Positions 33,334-43,541 of a stretch of 64,000 bases of DNA are shown in pieces. A model generated the notes under the pieces. The model did no database searches. It saw nothing but the letters and a program-made list of their open reading frames with translations, and had not been told where the DNA came from. The first letter of the stretch is position 1; each line of letters starts with the position of its first letter. Location of the stretch: positions 69,179,349 to 69,243,348 of the forward strand of contig CM055099.1 in assembly GCA_029204225.1 (NCBI GenBank). The letters run 5' to 3'. The position numbers and the translations under genes were made by a program. This DNA comes from Diphasiastrum complanatum (lineage: Eukaryota; Streptophyta; Lycopodiopsida; Lycopodiales; Lycopodiaceae).

Positions 33334-34036
33334 CATAGTTGCACAGAATCGCGTTTCTGGGAGGAGATGTTTCGGAAACCGCGTTTCTCCTCCCGAAATC
33401 GCAAAAAAAAAAAAAAAAAAAAATTTTTTTTGGGAAAAATAGCTTATGGCTGAAATTCTTTTAGGGGATCAATGGTCAAACGAGCGTTTTGCCTCTCAGA
33501 AGTGCAAACAGATCTTATTTTCAATAGCTATTTGGTTGTTATTTGCTCTGGTTTTCAATAAATGCTCAAGGGGTTCGGGGGGCGGTGGCCCCCCGAGAAA
33601 CATGGGGTCCGGGGGGCTACCGACCCCCGGTGGGGGGTTTGGGGGGCAACGCCCCCCAACGGCAGGGTCCGAGGGCTGCCGGTAGACCTCGACCCCGACG
33701 GTAAGGCCTCTTCATGACTTGGCCCCAACTCCCTGAGCGAAAACACACTTACTGGGACCATCTGTGATCGTAACAGACAGCCTAGAGGTTAGTTTTGAAT
33801 TTTTATCCTTGACAGAACCCAACATGGATTAATGCACCTGAATGCACCCGAAACAGTCGGCAAATTACACAGTAATTATGCTCTTAATTAGAGCTTTCAC
33901 CTGATACCCATATTGCACAAAAAAACCAAAAAAAAAAAAATTAAAAAAAAAAACGTTTCTGAAAAAAAATTCCAAATTTCCGAAACGCGTTTCTGAACGC
34001 ATTTCTGAAACGTTTCAGAAACGCAGTGCAACTATG
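33334..34036. mobile_element. 703-bp non-autonomous hAT relative
   Basis: Tips CATAGTTGCAC and GTGCAACTATG are perfect inverted repeats. The 8-bp flanks TCTTGAAC and TCTTGAAG match at seven of eight bases. The inner right part (CACCCGAAACAGTCGGCAAA and onward to a CATATTGC motif, about 33840-33920) matches 11985-12068 of the hAT element, so the two share subterminal sequence. A G/C-rich core (33570-33700) has GGGTCC/GGGGGG blocks. It has no transposase. It sits inside a copia gag gene. Confidence 0.82.
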
Positions 34037-34044
34037 TCTTGAAG

Positions 34045-34109
34045 TTCCATAGATGGTAGTTATTCCCATCGAGATTTTCAATGAGGGATGAGTTTGAAGC
34101 AGTATCCAT
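34045..34109 (-). pseudogene. Ty1/copia Gag fragment, part 1 (start)
   Basis: From ATG at 34109 the reverse strand encodes MDTASNSSLIENLDGNNYHL and WNFK, the typical copia gag N-terminus. The reading is cut by the transposon at 34036. Confidence 0.72.
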
Positions 34110-34519
34110 CTTGGAGATGACACTTTGATAAAGATCAAAGATAGAACTCGTAAAGCTTTTGCTAATAGATCAAATTCCATGGATCATGTAATGTAGAATT
34201 CGAAACTACAACTAATTTTGGACTTAATTAAACCATACGCAACTGAATGAGCATAGATGCAAAAAATAATAGAAGAAAAAAGGAAAAAAAAGTAACCAAC
34301 TAGAGTTTTTAGGCATGAATGCAATTGAAATAGGTTGTTGAGTTCCAAGTGTGGTCATCCATATATCCTTGCTTTCAATCTTTGCAATTTACCTTTGGCA
34401 ATAACCATAGTACCCTCTATTTGTCTAATATATCTTGTCTGTTTGAACCCTATGTCATCGTACTATACTTCCTACTCTCATTTTGCATGAAATAATGGCA
34501 TGGATGCAAGCTCTGCATT

Positions 34520-34680
34520 ATGCGTCTTTGCGTAGATTACAGAGCCCTCAATAAAGTCACAATTAAGAATAAATACCCTATGCCTCGGGCAGACGAGTTG
34601 ATCAAGAGTTGTTTGATCAACTCGACGGGGCTAAGTTTTTCGAGCTTTAGCTCATTGCTAGATGGTCTTACCATCATGCA
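34520..34680 (+). pseudogene. gypsy reverse-transcriptase fragment
   Basis: Encodes [20 protein letters not shown] and PRADELI, then a short duplicated stretch and GAKFFEL-like residues before a stop. A small remnant of the RT fingers region. Confidence 0.7.
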
Positions 34681-34684
34681 CATA

Positions 34685-35317
34685 CCTCTCTCAATAGCTA
34701 ATCCACCAGTAGTTCAACATTAATAGTCTTGACACATTCAGATATGAGCTGCGTAACCTGATCTTTCAACTAAATTTGATCAAACATATATATAAATAGA
34801 TCTATCTGGATGGAAGTATTACTGATATTAAAGTTAAGATGAGGTTCACATCCTAGATAACTGTAATACAAATTTCATATAAATATGGAAGAACAAGTCT
34901 AAGAATCTATATTATGGTTACAAATCCACTATGATTATTTATCTGTTCATATATAGTAGGGTATAAGATTCAAATTTTATCGTGAGTTGTACATCAGTAT
35001 TATAAAACTGACACTAACCTAATGAATCTAACCTGGAACACCTATACATTAAACCAAACCCCCCAAGCATTGTTTGCAAGGTTGTATATTAGGGGTAGAA
35101 GACACCAGCTTATTGGTCTTTTTTTCCCTTCATCTTAAAATAAACATAAAGCAGCATAGATTTTAGATGTACAAAACAGAAAATTGTAGGCATGCAAACC
35201 AACTTGTAATATAAAAAATTAACGACATTTCTACAGCCACATTTTTTATGTTCATAAGGTTGCCGTCAAATACTTCATGAAAAAACGAATGTGGGGAACG
35301 TATTTCAAAATATGTAC
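34685..35317. other. intronic DNA, nothing recognised
   Basis: AT-rich end of the 10.8-kb intron between host exons 2 and 3. Confidence 0.5.
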
Positions 35318-35378
35318 CTTCAAAAGAAATGACGAGCTATAGTAAGAGACTCGTGCATCACAGTCATCCAAAAGCAAC
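35318..35378 (-). CDS. host gene exon 2
   Basis: Acceptor GATGTTGTAG, 61 bp, donor AAG|GTACAT. The first base completes the Arg codon left by exon 1 (GGEEFFR). It then encodes LLLDDCDARVSYYSSSFLLK in phase 0 toward exon 3. Neither border would be found by ORF length. Confidence 0.82.
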
Positions 35379-36015
35379 CTACAACATCCAATACCAACGA
35401 CACTTGACGTCACACTGACTTCTTAATGGAGGAACTATACATGATTCCAAAACTGAGTAGAACCTTCAAAGCATAAAATGAAACTACTATCAAGTAATAA
35501 GATGCTAAATGCAAATAGCATAGTTACTACAAGTATTCAAGGGGAGTCAAAGAATACACACATACACATCTATGAATGTAAGTCCCTTTAAAATGTTGAA
35601 ACCAGGAAACTCTCACACAACACCTCCACCAGGAACTAACTGCCTCCTGCTTCCTTGACCTAGTTCCCTTCCCTAATACCTCCTGGTTAGCCTCTTGGCT
35701 CCCCCTCCTAGCTGCTCTTGCTTGTGCCCGTCCCTTCATGCATTGCCTCCCAATTGCTTCTTTCCCTGTGTTCTTCGGTTTTACCACCCCCCATCCAGCT
35801 TCCCTTCCCTCTCAGGCTTCCTCATTGGGGCACCCCCCCACCTTGTCACCCTTGTTCTCAGTGGTTAACTCTAGGATGTTTTCTTGCAGGATGTGTACGA
35901 GAATGCCATTGATACAAACATCTGAGTGTCTGAGTGTGTGATTGTAGAATGAAAGAAGGATGCATGAAGATAGTGTTTGAGAGAGAGAAAGAAAGAAAAA
36001 GAGAGAGATGACTAC

Positions 36016-36536
36016 CTGAAAAACTCTTCACCCCCAACATCCTCAAAGGCACCAGGCTGCACAATACATTTCCCAATCAGAAGTAATAGAAGTGCTGCCC
36101 GGACATCAGATACACCACCAGGCACGTTGCCTCCTCCCCTGCTGCCAACAGCAACACCCAGTGTCACATCTTCAGTAGGCGCTCCACTGAGTTGCATCAA
36201 TGGCCAATAAAGAAGTGCTGTTGGTATGCTCGCCACTAACAGTTTTGGAGCAGCAGCTTCATCCCGCAGTAACAATGCAGCCACTGAACTTAGTGGAGCA
36301 TTGTCATTGGCACGTCCATTGATACCCGTGGTCATAGAAGATGTTCTCTCAGTAAATGAGCTCTTATCCCAGCTTTTCCCTGATGATTCTCCCTCATTAA
36401 CCGATCGCACTGAGCCTGTAACGCTATTCAAGGCTTGTACCCCATCCATACTTTTTGAACGTTGGTTCAAACGATCAGACTTAATGGCAGATGGAGGCCA
36501 TTTCAAACAAAGATTCGAGAACATCAAATTGCACAT
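36016..36536 (-). CDS. host gene exon 1 (visible numbering; internal exon)
   Basis: Acceptor TTGTGGGTGCAG, 521 bp open in one frame, donor CAG|GTAGTC. Residues include FSNLCLKWPPSAIKSDRLNQ, RSKSMDGVQALNSVTG, SSVAALLLRDEAAAPKLL and AALLLLLIGKCIVQPGAF, ending VGGEEFFR. The middle is Ser-rich and hydrophilic, the end hydrophobic and helical. The block starts right at the acceptor, so further 5' exons must exist to the right. Confidence 0.8.
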
Positions 36537-36539
36537 CTG

Positions 36540-37739
36540 CACCCACAATGAAAAACCCCATAAGAGTCAACTAGAGAATGCACCAGAAAACTACCACGAT
36601 CCATGTTGCATGTCAACGTAATTGTAATGATCACGTACTGTAACAGCTTGAGACTGTATTATGTATCCCATCCTATGATGTGATAGCTAGTGAAGCATAT
36701 TGGGAAAAGAATTGCTGACACATCTATTCTTTAGTATAATTCCCATTAAAAAATTCTCTACAATTGGTCTTTTATGTAAATAATTGATACATTCTCTTGA
36801 TAGTATGAGGTTGAACAGTCAAAGACTCCTTGGGAGCATTCAGCTTCCTTGAAGAAAGAATTGGACAATGTAACTGTCAGAAGTATTTCAAGGTAAACAA
36901 CTGAATTATAGAGCTGAAATAAATCATTAGGAAGCTAGCAAGAAAAGACCAAAAACTGTACGTGCATAGTTTTGGAAAAAAGAGTTTCAGACACAGAAAC
37001 CATAAGCATACAAGATCAAAAGACTTTGAAGCTTGAACTATTTATCTTCCTAACTAGATTGAAAAACAGCTTAGCAACAAGAATAACCAGTAATCTCACA
37101 TGATTGATGAACGCAGAGGAATGATGCAGTTCAAGTTACAAAGGATGTTATATTTCATACAATAAAGCTCATTGGATGGAATGATAAAGTACATAAAGAA
37201 AGCACACGTAGCAAACTCTGAAACATTACCATTATATTTTAGTGTAAGAGCATGGGCATCTATAACCAACTATACGGGCTGAAACTACATACAACTCAGT
37301 GACATGCAACAAGATCAACTCTACAAGTGGGCCAAGGCCCAAGAATTTAACAAGCCTCCCCCCCATCCCCCCAGCCCCCCACCCCCACCCCCACCCCCCC
37401 CCAACACACACCACACAACAGGCTGATTCTTCAATGATTGAGAATTTACTTGTCGTTCCAGATGTTGCAGGTTGCTGTAAAATTTCTTTGCTCACTATAC
37501 CGTGAGTAAAATTGTATATCAATTATGGCATGTCAGTTGATGCATGTCGGTTATGATAAATGGACCTTTTCAAAAATGTCATTTTTGGACCTTCGAAACA
37601 CCAATTCGTGAAACAATGTTTACAATACAGCACAGATAGACAAACAGATAATGTATCCATATATTTACCTTTTACCAGGTCTCATTCATAGCATTTCGCT
37701 TGCTTTAAGAAAGCTTGTGATAAAATTAGCAGTCTTTAA
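36540..37739. other. probable intronic DNA with C-rich tract
   Basis: No supported exon. A CCCCCA-type low-complexity run lies at about 37355-37401. Confidence 0.45.
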
Positions 37740-37889
37740 GTATATTTAGACTTGTAATATTTGGATTTATGTTTTGGGTACTTTCTAGTTTGGGTGACAT
37801 CACATATGTACGTTCCCATAGCCTTTAATGCACAATTGTAATGTATGCTGCAATCTTACATACCTAAGGGTATTCAATAGACATTAATT

Positions 37890-37892
<3 letters not shown>
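37740..37892 (+). repeat. probable LINE 3' tail, strongly truncated
   Basis: Ends with the hairpin ATACC-TAAG-GGTAT, then AGACATTAATTAAA and a CT tract. This is the same order (hairpin, ACATTAAT, CT repeat) as the 3' ends of the complete LINEs in the array. The upstream part is too diverged to assign to a family. Confidence 0.45.

Positions 37893-37941
<49 letters not shown>
37893..37941. repeat. CT microsatellite, left edge of the LINE array
   Basis: About 49 bp of CT between a LINE-like tail and the 5' end of copy B. Confidence 0.9.
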
Positions 37942-37944
<3 letters not shown>

Positions 37945-38297
37945 CCTCTCGCGGATCTGTCCTAGCCTGAGCGGATCTGTCAATGCTAACTACCTGCCTA
38001 GCGGACATCTGACCAGCGCTGCCTCTAGCCTAGCTTGAACCTGATATCTGCTGATATCCTGCCTGCCTGAGCACGATGCTGCCTGTGGTGCCCTGACCTG
38101 GTTCGCCCTGCACTGGTTCGCCTTGCCCTGGCTTGCTTGACCTCAAGCATTGCGCGGATCTGGACATGTGGTTCTGAATGGACCTGGAGCGAGGTCTGAG
38201 GCTCATTTGATCTGAGCGGACCTGGGGTGCCCTATCTGGTGTTGACCACTTGCTGACCAGACCTACAGGTTCTTGCTGCAACCTTCAACGTTGTCCT

Positions 38298-39269
38298 ATG
38301 GCTCCACGCAACAAACGAGGGGGAGGTAACTCCCCCCACTCTCCACCACGCCCTGCTTTGGAAGGCCCGGAAAACACCCCCCTGTCCCTCACATCTGAGT
38401 TTTTGGTACCTGCTCCTGCCATCGTACCTGCTTTAAGTCTATCCATCACATCCACTTCTGATCAGCCCACCGCATCTGCATCTGAATCCAAGACGGATGC
38501 CCGCTCTGCTGTCGAAACATTTGCGGTGAATCAACTGCCCACAGTTGATTATACCCCTTCCAAACCTACTGAAGGCCTCTTTGCTTATGACATCAGCTTT
38601 AATCATCGGACTCAAAAGACAATTACACTTCTTTGAAATTGAGAACGGCAAGTTGGTTTTGGATCTTAGAGCGAATGCAGCAGCTTGAACAAGAAAATGT
38701 ATATCTTCAGCAAAGGATTGTGGAACATATCCCTCAAAAGAATGTATTGGAGGAGACGTCGAACAAAATATCCAGCCTTGAGAAACAAGTGGAGGAAACG
38801 AAGACATGGGCAGCGCGTCTAAAAAACGATGGTAAGGTCGAATCTTCAAGCTTGGTTCAACATCCAGTTGTGAATTCTACACTAGAAGATGTCTTCTCCG
38901 AGCAAGAAAGAAGGGCTAAAAAAGCCTTTAATATCCGGGATAGAGGGATTCCCGACAGGGATAAGCCCATTGAAGAGGCAAAAGACCTGCTTTTAACTAA
39001 GCTCACACACACCACGGATGGATTTGATACAGCTTGGAGAAGTAAGTTTGACACTAATGTATTGTTTATCAAGTTTCGCTCTATGAACAGCCGCAACGCA
39101 GCTTTACGCCTTAGAGCCAAATTAAAAGGGACTTTTATTTTTATGGATGATGACCTTACACACACAATGGCAAGCCAGGAAACAAATTATCCAGGATGCA
39201 AATGCAAGAAATCAGCGGCTGGTTTTCATTGAAGGCAAACCAAAAAATTTCGATAAAATTTCTCAATAG
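38298..39269 (+). pseudogene. LINE B ORF1, frameshifted
   Basis: Starts MAPRNKRGGGNSPHSPP. The middle has a family X marker (VDYTPSKPTEGLFAYD), then a coiled coil (LEQENVYLQQRIVEH) and the RRM-like end (FKFRSMNSRN-type, LKGTFIFMDDDL). Two frameshifts, near 38635 and 39170. Ends at TAG 39267-39269. Confidence 0.72.
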
Positions 39270-39310
39270 GGATTCAGGGCTCCCGGGCAAAGGAGCAGCC
39301 CAAGATCCCC
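39267..39310 (+). promoter_or_regulatory. conserved TAG and hairpin between ORF1 and ORF2 (copy B)
   Basis: CAA TAG G, then a GGGC/GCCC stem with outer AGGG/CCCT bases (39275-39311). ORF2 continues in frame: GFRAPGQRSSPRSP, then IGFWNCDG. Confidence 0.6.
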
Positions 39311-42035
39311 TCAGCCTTTACATATTGGTTTTTGGAATTGTGATGGCATACTATCATCTTCTTCAGCGGGTGATTTCCATTCTTTCATGCTGAAATGTGA
39401 TATCCTTTTGTTAGCAGAGACTCATGAATCATTATATAGACCGCTCCCATCCATAAAGGATTGCACCTGGCTTTTAGCAGAAGATTTTAATGCTCGTACG
39501 AGCATTAGGTAGGCTGAGTTTCATGTAGAGAGTGACTTTCTATAGGTTCACACTTTAGATATGGGCTTTGACAGGACCTCACAGGATGCAGATACTCCAG
39601 CTACCCACTTTGGAGAGCAGCTGATTGGTTTAGCAGAGGCCCATTCCTTAACCATTTTGAATGGCCTTCCTTGCTGGCCTTCATCATCTTATTTTACTTG
39701 TCACCCACATGGAGGAGGACATAGTGTTGTTGACTACTTCAGTGGGTCACCTGCTTTGATCCCATTTCTTCATACCTTCCACATTATACCTCCTACCATT
39801 TCTGATCACTCCCTCCTACTTCTATCCCTTGGACATCATAGTACCACAGTCACAACACACCATCCCACCCATCACCATCGCCCGGTTTTCATCTGGTTTT
39901 CCCCTTTACACCGAGTCCCTAACTACTTTTCTCCAAGACTTTCCCTTCACCTCCTCAGTTGACCAACAAGCTGTCTATTTATCTCAATCCCTTTTGCAAT
40001 CCGCCAATACTGCCTATCCTTCTAAAACCTTCTCTTCGCATAAATGCACCCACAACAAATGGTATAATCCAGAGTGCTTCTCATTGCATAAACAAGTTGT
40101 TTACGCTAGGTACCACGCTCCTCAAACCCTAGCCTTGAAACAAAAAGAATATCACAAAGTGACTTTGAAAAAAAAGACAGCTTATCTCCAGTACTTGGGA
40201 CAAAAACTTGTTGATGCCATTGCCTCCCATCCTCCCATTTCTTTTGGCGGATGTTCTCTAAAACCCCTTATAAACCCACTCCTGTTGCTATTGAGTCATG
40301 GATAAATTATGCATCTAAGCTTTATACAGTTGACTCTCTCTTTCCATTTCTCTTTCCCCACGCCCTTCAGAATTCACCCTCTTCACCCCGTCCATGGTTG
40401 AAAACGCCATCCAAAATGGTCAAACCCAAAAAGCCACTAATGTTGACCTATGGATTTTTGCAAAGCCTTCGATTCTGTTCCGAGACACCTTTGACTCTAG
40501 CGCCTAGCATCGCTTGTTTTTTCTCAGGAGATCATTGCTGCTATCGCCACATTGTATGAGAGAGTGCTGGCTCATTTTCAAGATGGTGATGGATGGTCCT
40601 CTTACATTCAAAGTACAGTGGGAGTTGAGCAGGGATGTCCTTTGTCCCCTACTCTCTTTGCTCTATTTATTGATGATCTTGAGCGGATTATTAGAGAAGA
40701 GGGTGGAGCTGGCTGATATGATTATCCCTATTCTACTATATGCGGATGACGTGATACTTCTAGCGAGATCAGCATCTGGGCTTCAGCAGCACCTTGATGC
40801 TTTATATACTTTCTGCCAGATTTGGGGTTTGATGGTGAACATTGGTAAGACTAAGGTCATGGTGTTCAACACCAATCGACAGCATATGAGAGACACAATG
40901 TTCTACTATGATGGGCTGCCACTGGAGATAGTAGCCTCATATACATACTTGGGTGTCCTTTTCACTGGTCCATTGAACACTTTTAGACCAGCTGCACTGT
41001 CTAGGCTCTGCTAGGGGCACTCTGCTCTTGTCCAGATGGAGAGGTTTTCCTCTATTTACTATGTACATGATCCTGATACGCGCTGTCGCCTTTTTTCTGC
41101 CACTGTCTCTCCAGTGGCTCTATATTCAGCAGAGACATAATGTCCTGGCTTGTCCAGAGATACTTGGAGTGATATTTCACGTTTGCAGATCCTTATGCTT
41201 AGCCGGATGATCCGTGCGAAGCAGTCAGTTCCCCATGATATCATACTGGCACAGTTTGCCTCACCTCTACTGATTGTCGAGGCTATATTTTGGATTATCA
41301 CATTCATTCATAGAGTCTCGGAGCTTGATTCATCCAGATATGTTGCTGCAGCTTTCACATCCTCTCACACTCTAGCTAGTCAACAGGCTAAGTCCTCATG
41401 GTTTCAGTGTGTTTCTGACCTTTTGAGTAGGTGGGCTTTATCTATATCTGATCTCCCGAATGGGACACACACGTATATCCGCCAATAGATTTACACAGCT
41501 TACATCAGCACAGAGTGGTCTCACCCAGATCTAGCACGGGTCAAGCTCCATATTTACCACACTCATCTTCTTCAGCTTGATGTTTCCGGGCTTCCCATTC
41601 GGCCGGGTTATTTGTCTCAGACGTTATCTTTCGGCCTGCGTTATCGTCTTGGTCAGCTCAGGGTCTCTTCTCATCAGCTTGCTATTGAGACAGGCAGATA
41701 CACAGACACACCTCGACGCTACGGATTTGTCGATGCTGCTCTTTACAGAAGATTGAGGATGAGCTCCATTTCATTTTCCGATTTCCAGCCTACTATGAGA
41801 TCAGAGGCAGATACCATTGCTTATATAGAGATACTCCACTTACACTTGGTTCTTTCCTTGCCTTCTCAGATGCGAGATGTGTTGGTTTATTATTACGAGA
41901 AATGTTTACTTTGAGATCTTCCTTTTTATTGGATGTTTCTGATGTGGATCATAGCCAGTCCCACATTACACACTTTTTCCAGAAGAGGGATAGAGATGAG
42001 ACTTCTGACAGTGAGATGGACATTCCAGTAGGATG
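39270..42035 (+). pseudogene. LINE B ORF2, multiply broken
   Basis: Endonuclease blocks IGFWNCDG, LLLAETHES, LLAEDFNART, GGGHSVVDYFSGSP and ISDHSLL; a region between ETHE and DFNAR is deleted. Reverse transcriptase keeps the GVEQGCPLSPTLFALFIDD region and the active site LLYADDVILLARS. The C-terminal region has the PIP-like QSHITHFF (41956-41979), then stops at VG. Shared stops with copy H include TAG in RLC*GHSALV and in IRQ*IY. Confidence 0.78.
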
Positions 42036-42381
42036 ACTGAAGCTCCAGCGTCCTCATCGCTCCTCTAGGCCCAGGGCTCTTCACCCGAGGCCAACACCTG
42101 CTGCTCACCATATCACACAGTTTTTTATATCCACCTAGCTAGTTAGTTAACTTATTTCAGTTCTCTCTTTCCCTTTGTGTAGCTGGTGGTTAAGCTAGTG
42201 ATATTGTACCCTCGACAGAGCTGGAGGTTAAGCTTTGCATCTCTCTGTTTTCTAGTGTTGGTTTAGCTTTTAGGAATAAGTCCTACGTGGACAATGCTCC
42301 TTCGTTTTTGATGTACTTTCTATTTGTCTTATGTGCCCTCGGGCACTTGACAGACTTTAATATAATTCTAATTCTAATTCT

Positions 42382-42383
<2 letters not shown>

Positions 42384-42453
<70 letters not shown>
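42384..42453. repeat. CT microsatellite between LINE copies B and C
   Basis: About 70 bp of pure CT; no other spacer. Confidence 0.92.
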
Positions 42454-42454
<1 letters not shown>

Positions 42455-43395
42455 GAGCGAACTTGGCGTAACCAGTTAGGGGTTAAGCCAGCTTTTTACA
42501 GGACTCATTTCTTGGAGCTAGATGCATCAGGGACCCCGGTCATGCCGCGCTACTTGGACTCGGGACTGTCACATTGCCTCAGATTCACATTGGGGAAGCT
42601 CAGGGTGTCCTCTCATCAGCTAGCTATTGAGACCGGGAGGTTCCACGGTATTCCTAGAGAGGAGCGGATTTGCCAGTTCTGCTCTCTAGGTGAGGTGGAG
42701 TTTGGGGAGCACTTTATATTTAGGTGCCCTGTATATTATGAGATCAGAGGGCGATATCATTGCCTGTTCCGAGAGATGCCTACCACTCTACGCTCTCTCA
42801 TAGCTTATGAGGACCCACGGTGTGTCACTCTGATGGTACACGAGATGTCCAGACTACGGAGAGATTTATACGAGACACCCCAGCATTTTACCTCATGGCC
42901 ATTGATTACTTCGTTCTTTGCTAGACGGAGATCGCGTGATGTAGTACCTGAGGATGAGGATTATGATGATGACGACGACGAGGATAATGGCCGCTCTCAT
43001 GCTCATAGAGATCAGAGACAGAGGTGTACCTCCCACCATCATGTTACCACCAGGATTATTAGACATTCTACGCAGAGGCATACTACTACTATTACATATG
43101 CACGTGCTCATGCTCACAGACGCTGCCGGCAGGCTCCAGTGCTTTCCCATTCTGTGGCTCGCATTACATCTTTTTACAGCATCAGCAGCACAGCCTTGAC
43201 ATCTTACCCTAGATACATGTGATTATTATGCGCACTCTCGCATACGTGTCTATTTTAGTTTGCACTAGATGTTTTCTTTATTACAGTTTGGAGACGTTTT
43301 TATACGCTCCCATGGTTACCACATACATGACATGTACTTCATTAGTCTTATATGCCTTTTGGCATGGAAAAGACATTAATAAAGCTTTCTTTCTT

Positions 43396-43399
<4 letters not shown>
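42454..43399 (+). mobile_element. LINE copy C (family Y), 5'-truncated
   Basis: Begins inside the ORF2 C-terminal region and runs to a family Y 3' end: ATATGCC-TTTT-GGCAT hairpin, AAAGACATTAATAAAGC, then CT repeats. Confidence 0.9.
42456..43222 (+). CDS. LINE C ORF2 C-terminal part, open to its stop
   Basis: Encodes RTWRNQLGVKPAFYRTHFLE, VSSHQLAIETGRFHG and the zinc motif CQFCSLGEVEFGEHFIFRC (Cys2, His, Cys as in zf-RVT domains). WPLITSFFARRRSR follows, a PIP-like motif whose first Gln is Trp here. Then comes an acidic run of eleven Asp/Glu, a His/Arg-rich segment and the C-terminal ARITSFYSIS. The frame is open into the CT repeat upstream, so the apparent start is an artefact of truncation. 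Confidence 0.8.

Positions 43400-43426
<27 letters not shown>
43400..43426. repeat. CT microsatellite between copies C and D
   Basis: Pure CT after a short TTTC-rich stretch that ends the family Y tail. Confidence 0.92.
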
Positions 43427-43541
43427 AAACCCCCGCTCTCCCTCCTGCCTCGCCCCTTGCTCCCGTGGCCAAATCTGCCTCCCTTCCCTCTCATCGCGCG
43501 ATCTCTCTCTCTCTCTCTCCTCCATCTGCTTACCGCCTCCT

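Larger units (their letters stand above)
13336..36536 (-). other. host gene span: conserved plant protein, six exons visible, 5' part outside the window
   Basis: Six reverse-strand blocks with GT/AG borders join in consistent phase: 36536-36016, 35378-35318, 24491-24423, 13827-13725, 13676-13454 and 13345-13336. The encoded order runs GGEEFFR, LLDDCDARVSYYSSSFLLK, RMMNEEPEKYQRILHNLVF, then SNNEKLLENPYLQMRGIL. I recognise these from memory as a conserved plant protein with a helical, ARM-like character, but I cannot name it. Introns are about 637, 10826, 10595, 48 and 108 bp. The two long ones are packed with retroelements. Because the first visible exon starts at a splice acceptor, the N-terminal part should lie further right, possibly beyond the LINE array and the window edge. 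Confidence 0.75.
37942..42383 (+). mobile_element. LINE copy B (family X), degenerate
   Basis: A 5' untranslated part rich in CCTG motifs, ORF1 (38298-39269), TAG/hairpin, endonuclease with an internal deletion, reverse transcriptase with its first half deleted near 40445, C-terminal region and family X 3' end. The 3' end has ATGTGCCC-TCG-GGCAC, then TTTAATATAATTCTAATTC and a CT tract. From about 39850 to the end it is nearly the same as copy H and shares premature stops with it. Confidence 0.88.

Noticed and set aside
35970-36012. GA-rich tract beside host exon 1 as another LINE boundary
   Set aside because: Short and impure, with no LINE sequence or tail hairpin next to it; it lies just inside the intron.
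36804-36893. Plus-strand exon-like block (acceptor TTGATAG, 90 open bases, donor AAG|GTAAAC) inside the host gene region
   Set aside because: Ninety open bases with GT/AG borders arise often by chance, the strand is opposite to the host gene, and no family was recognised.
37232-37522. Minus-strand open frame with SKEILQQPATSGTTSKFSI, a possible upstream host exon
   Set aside because: No convincing acceptor or donor with matching phase, and half of it is translated C/G-rich low complexity.
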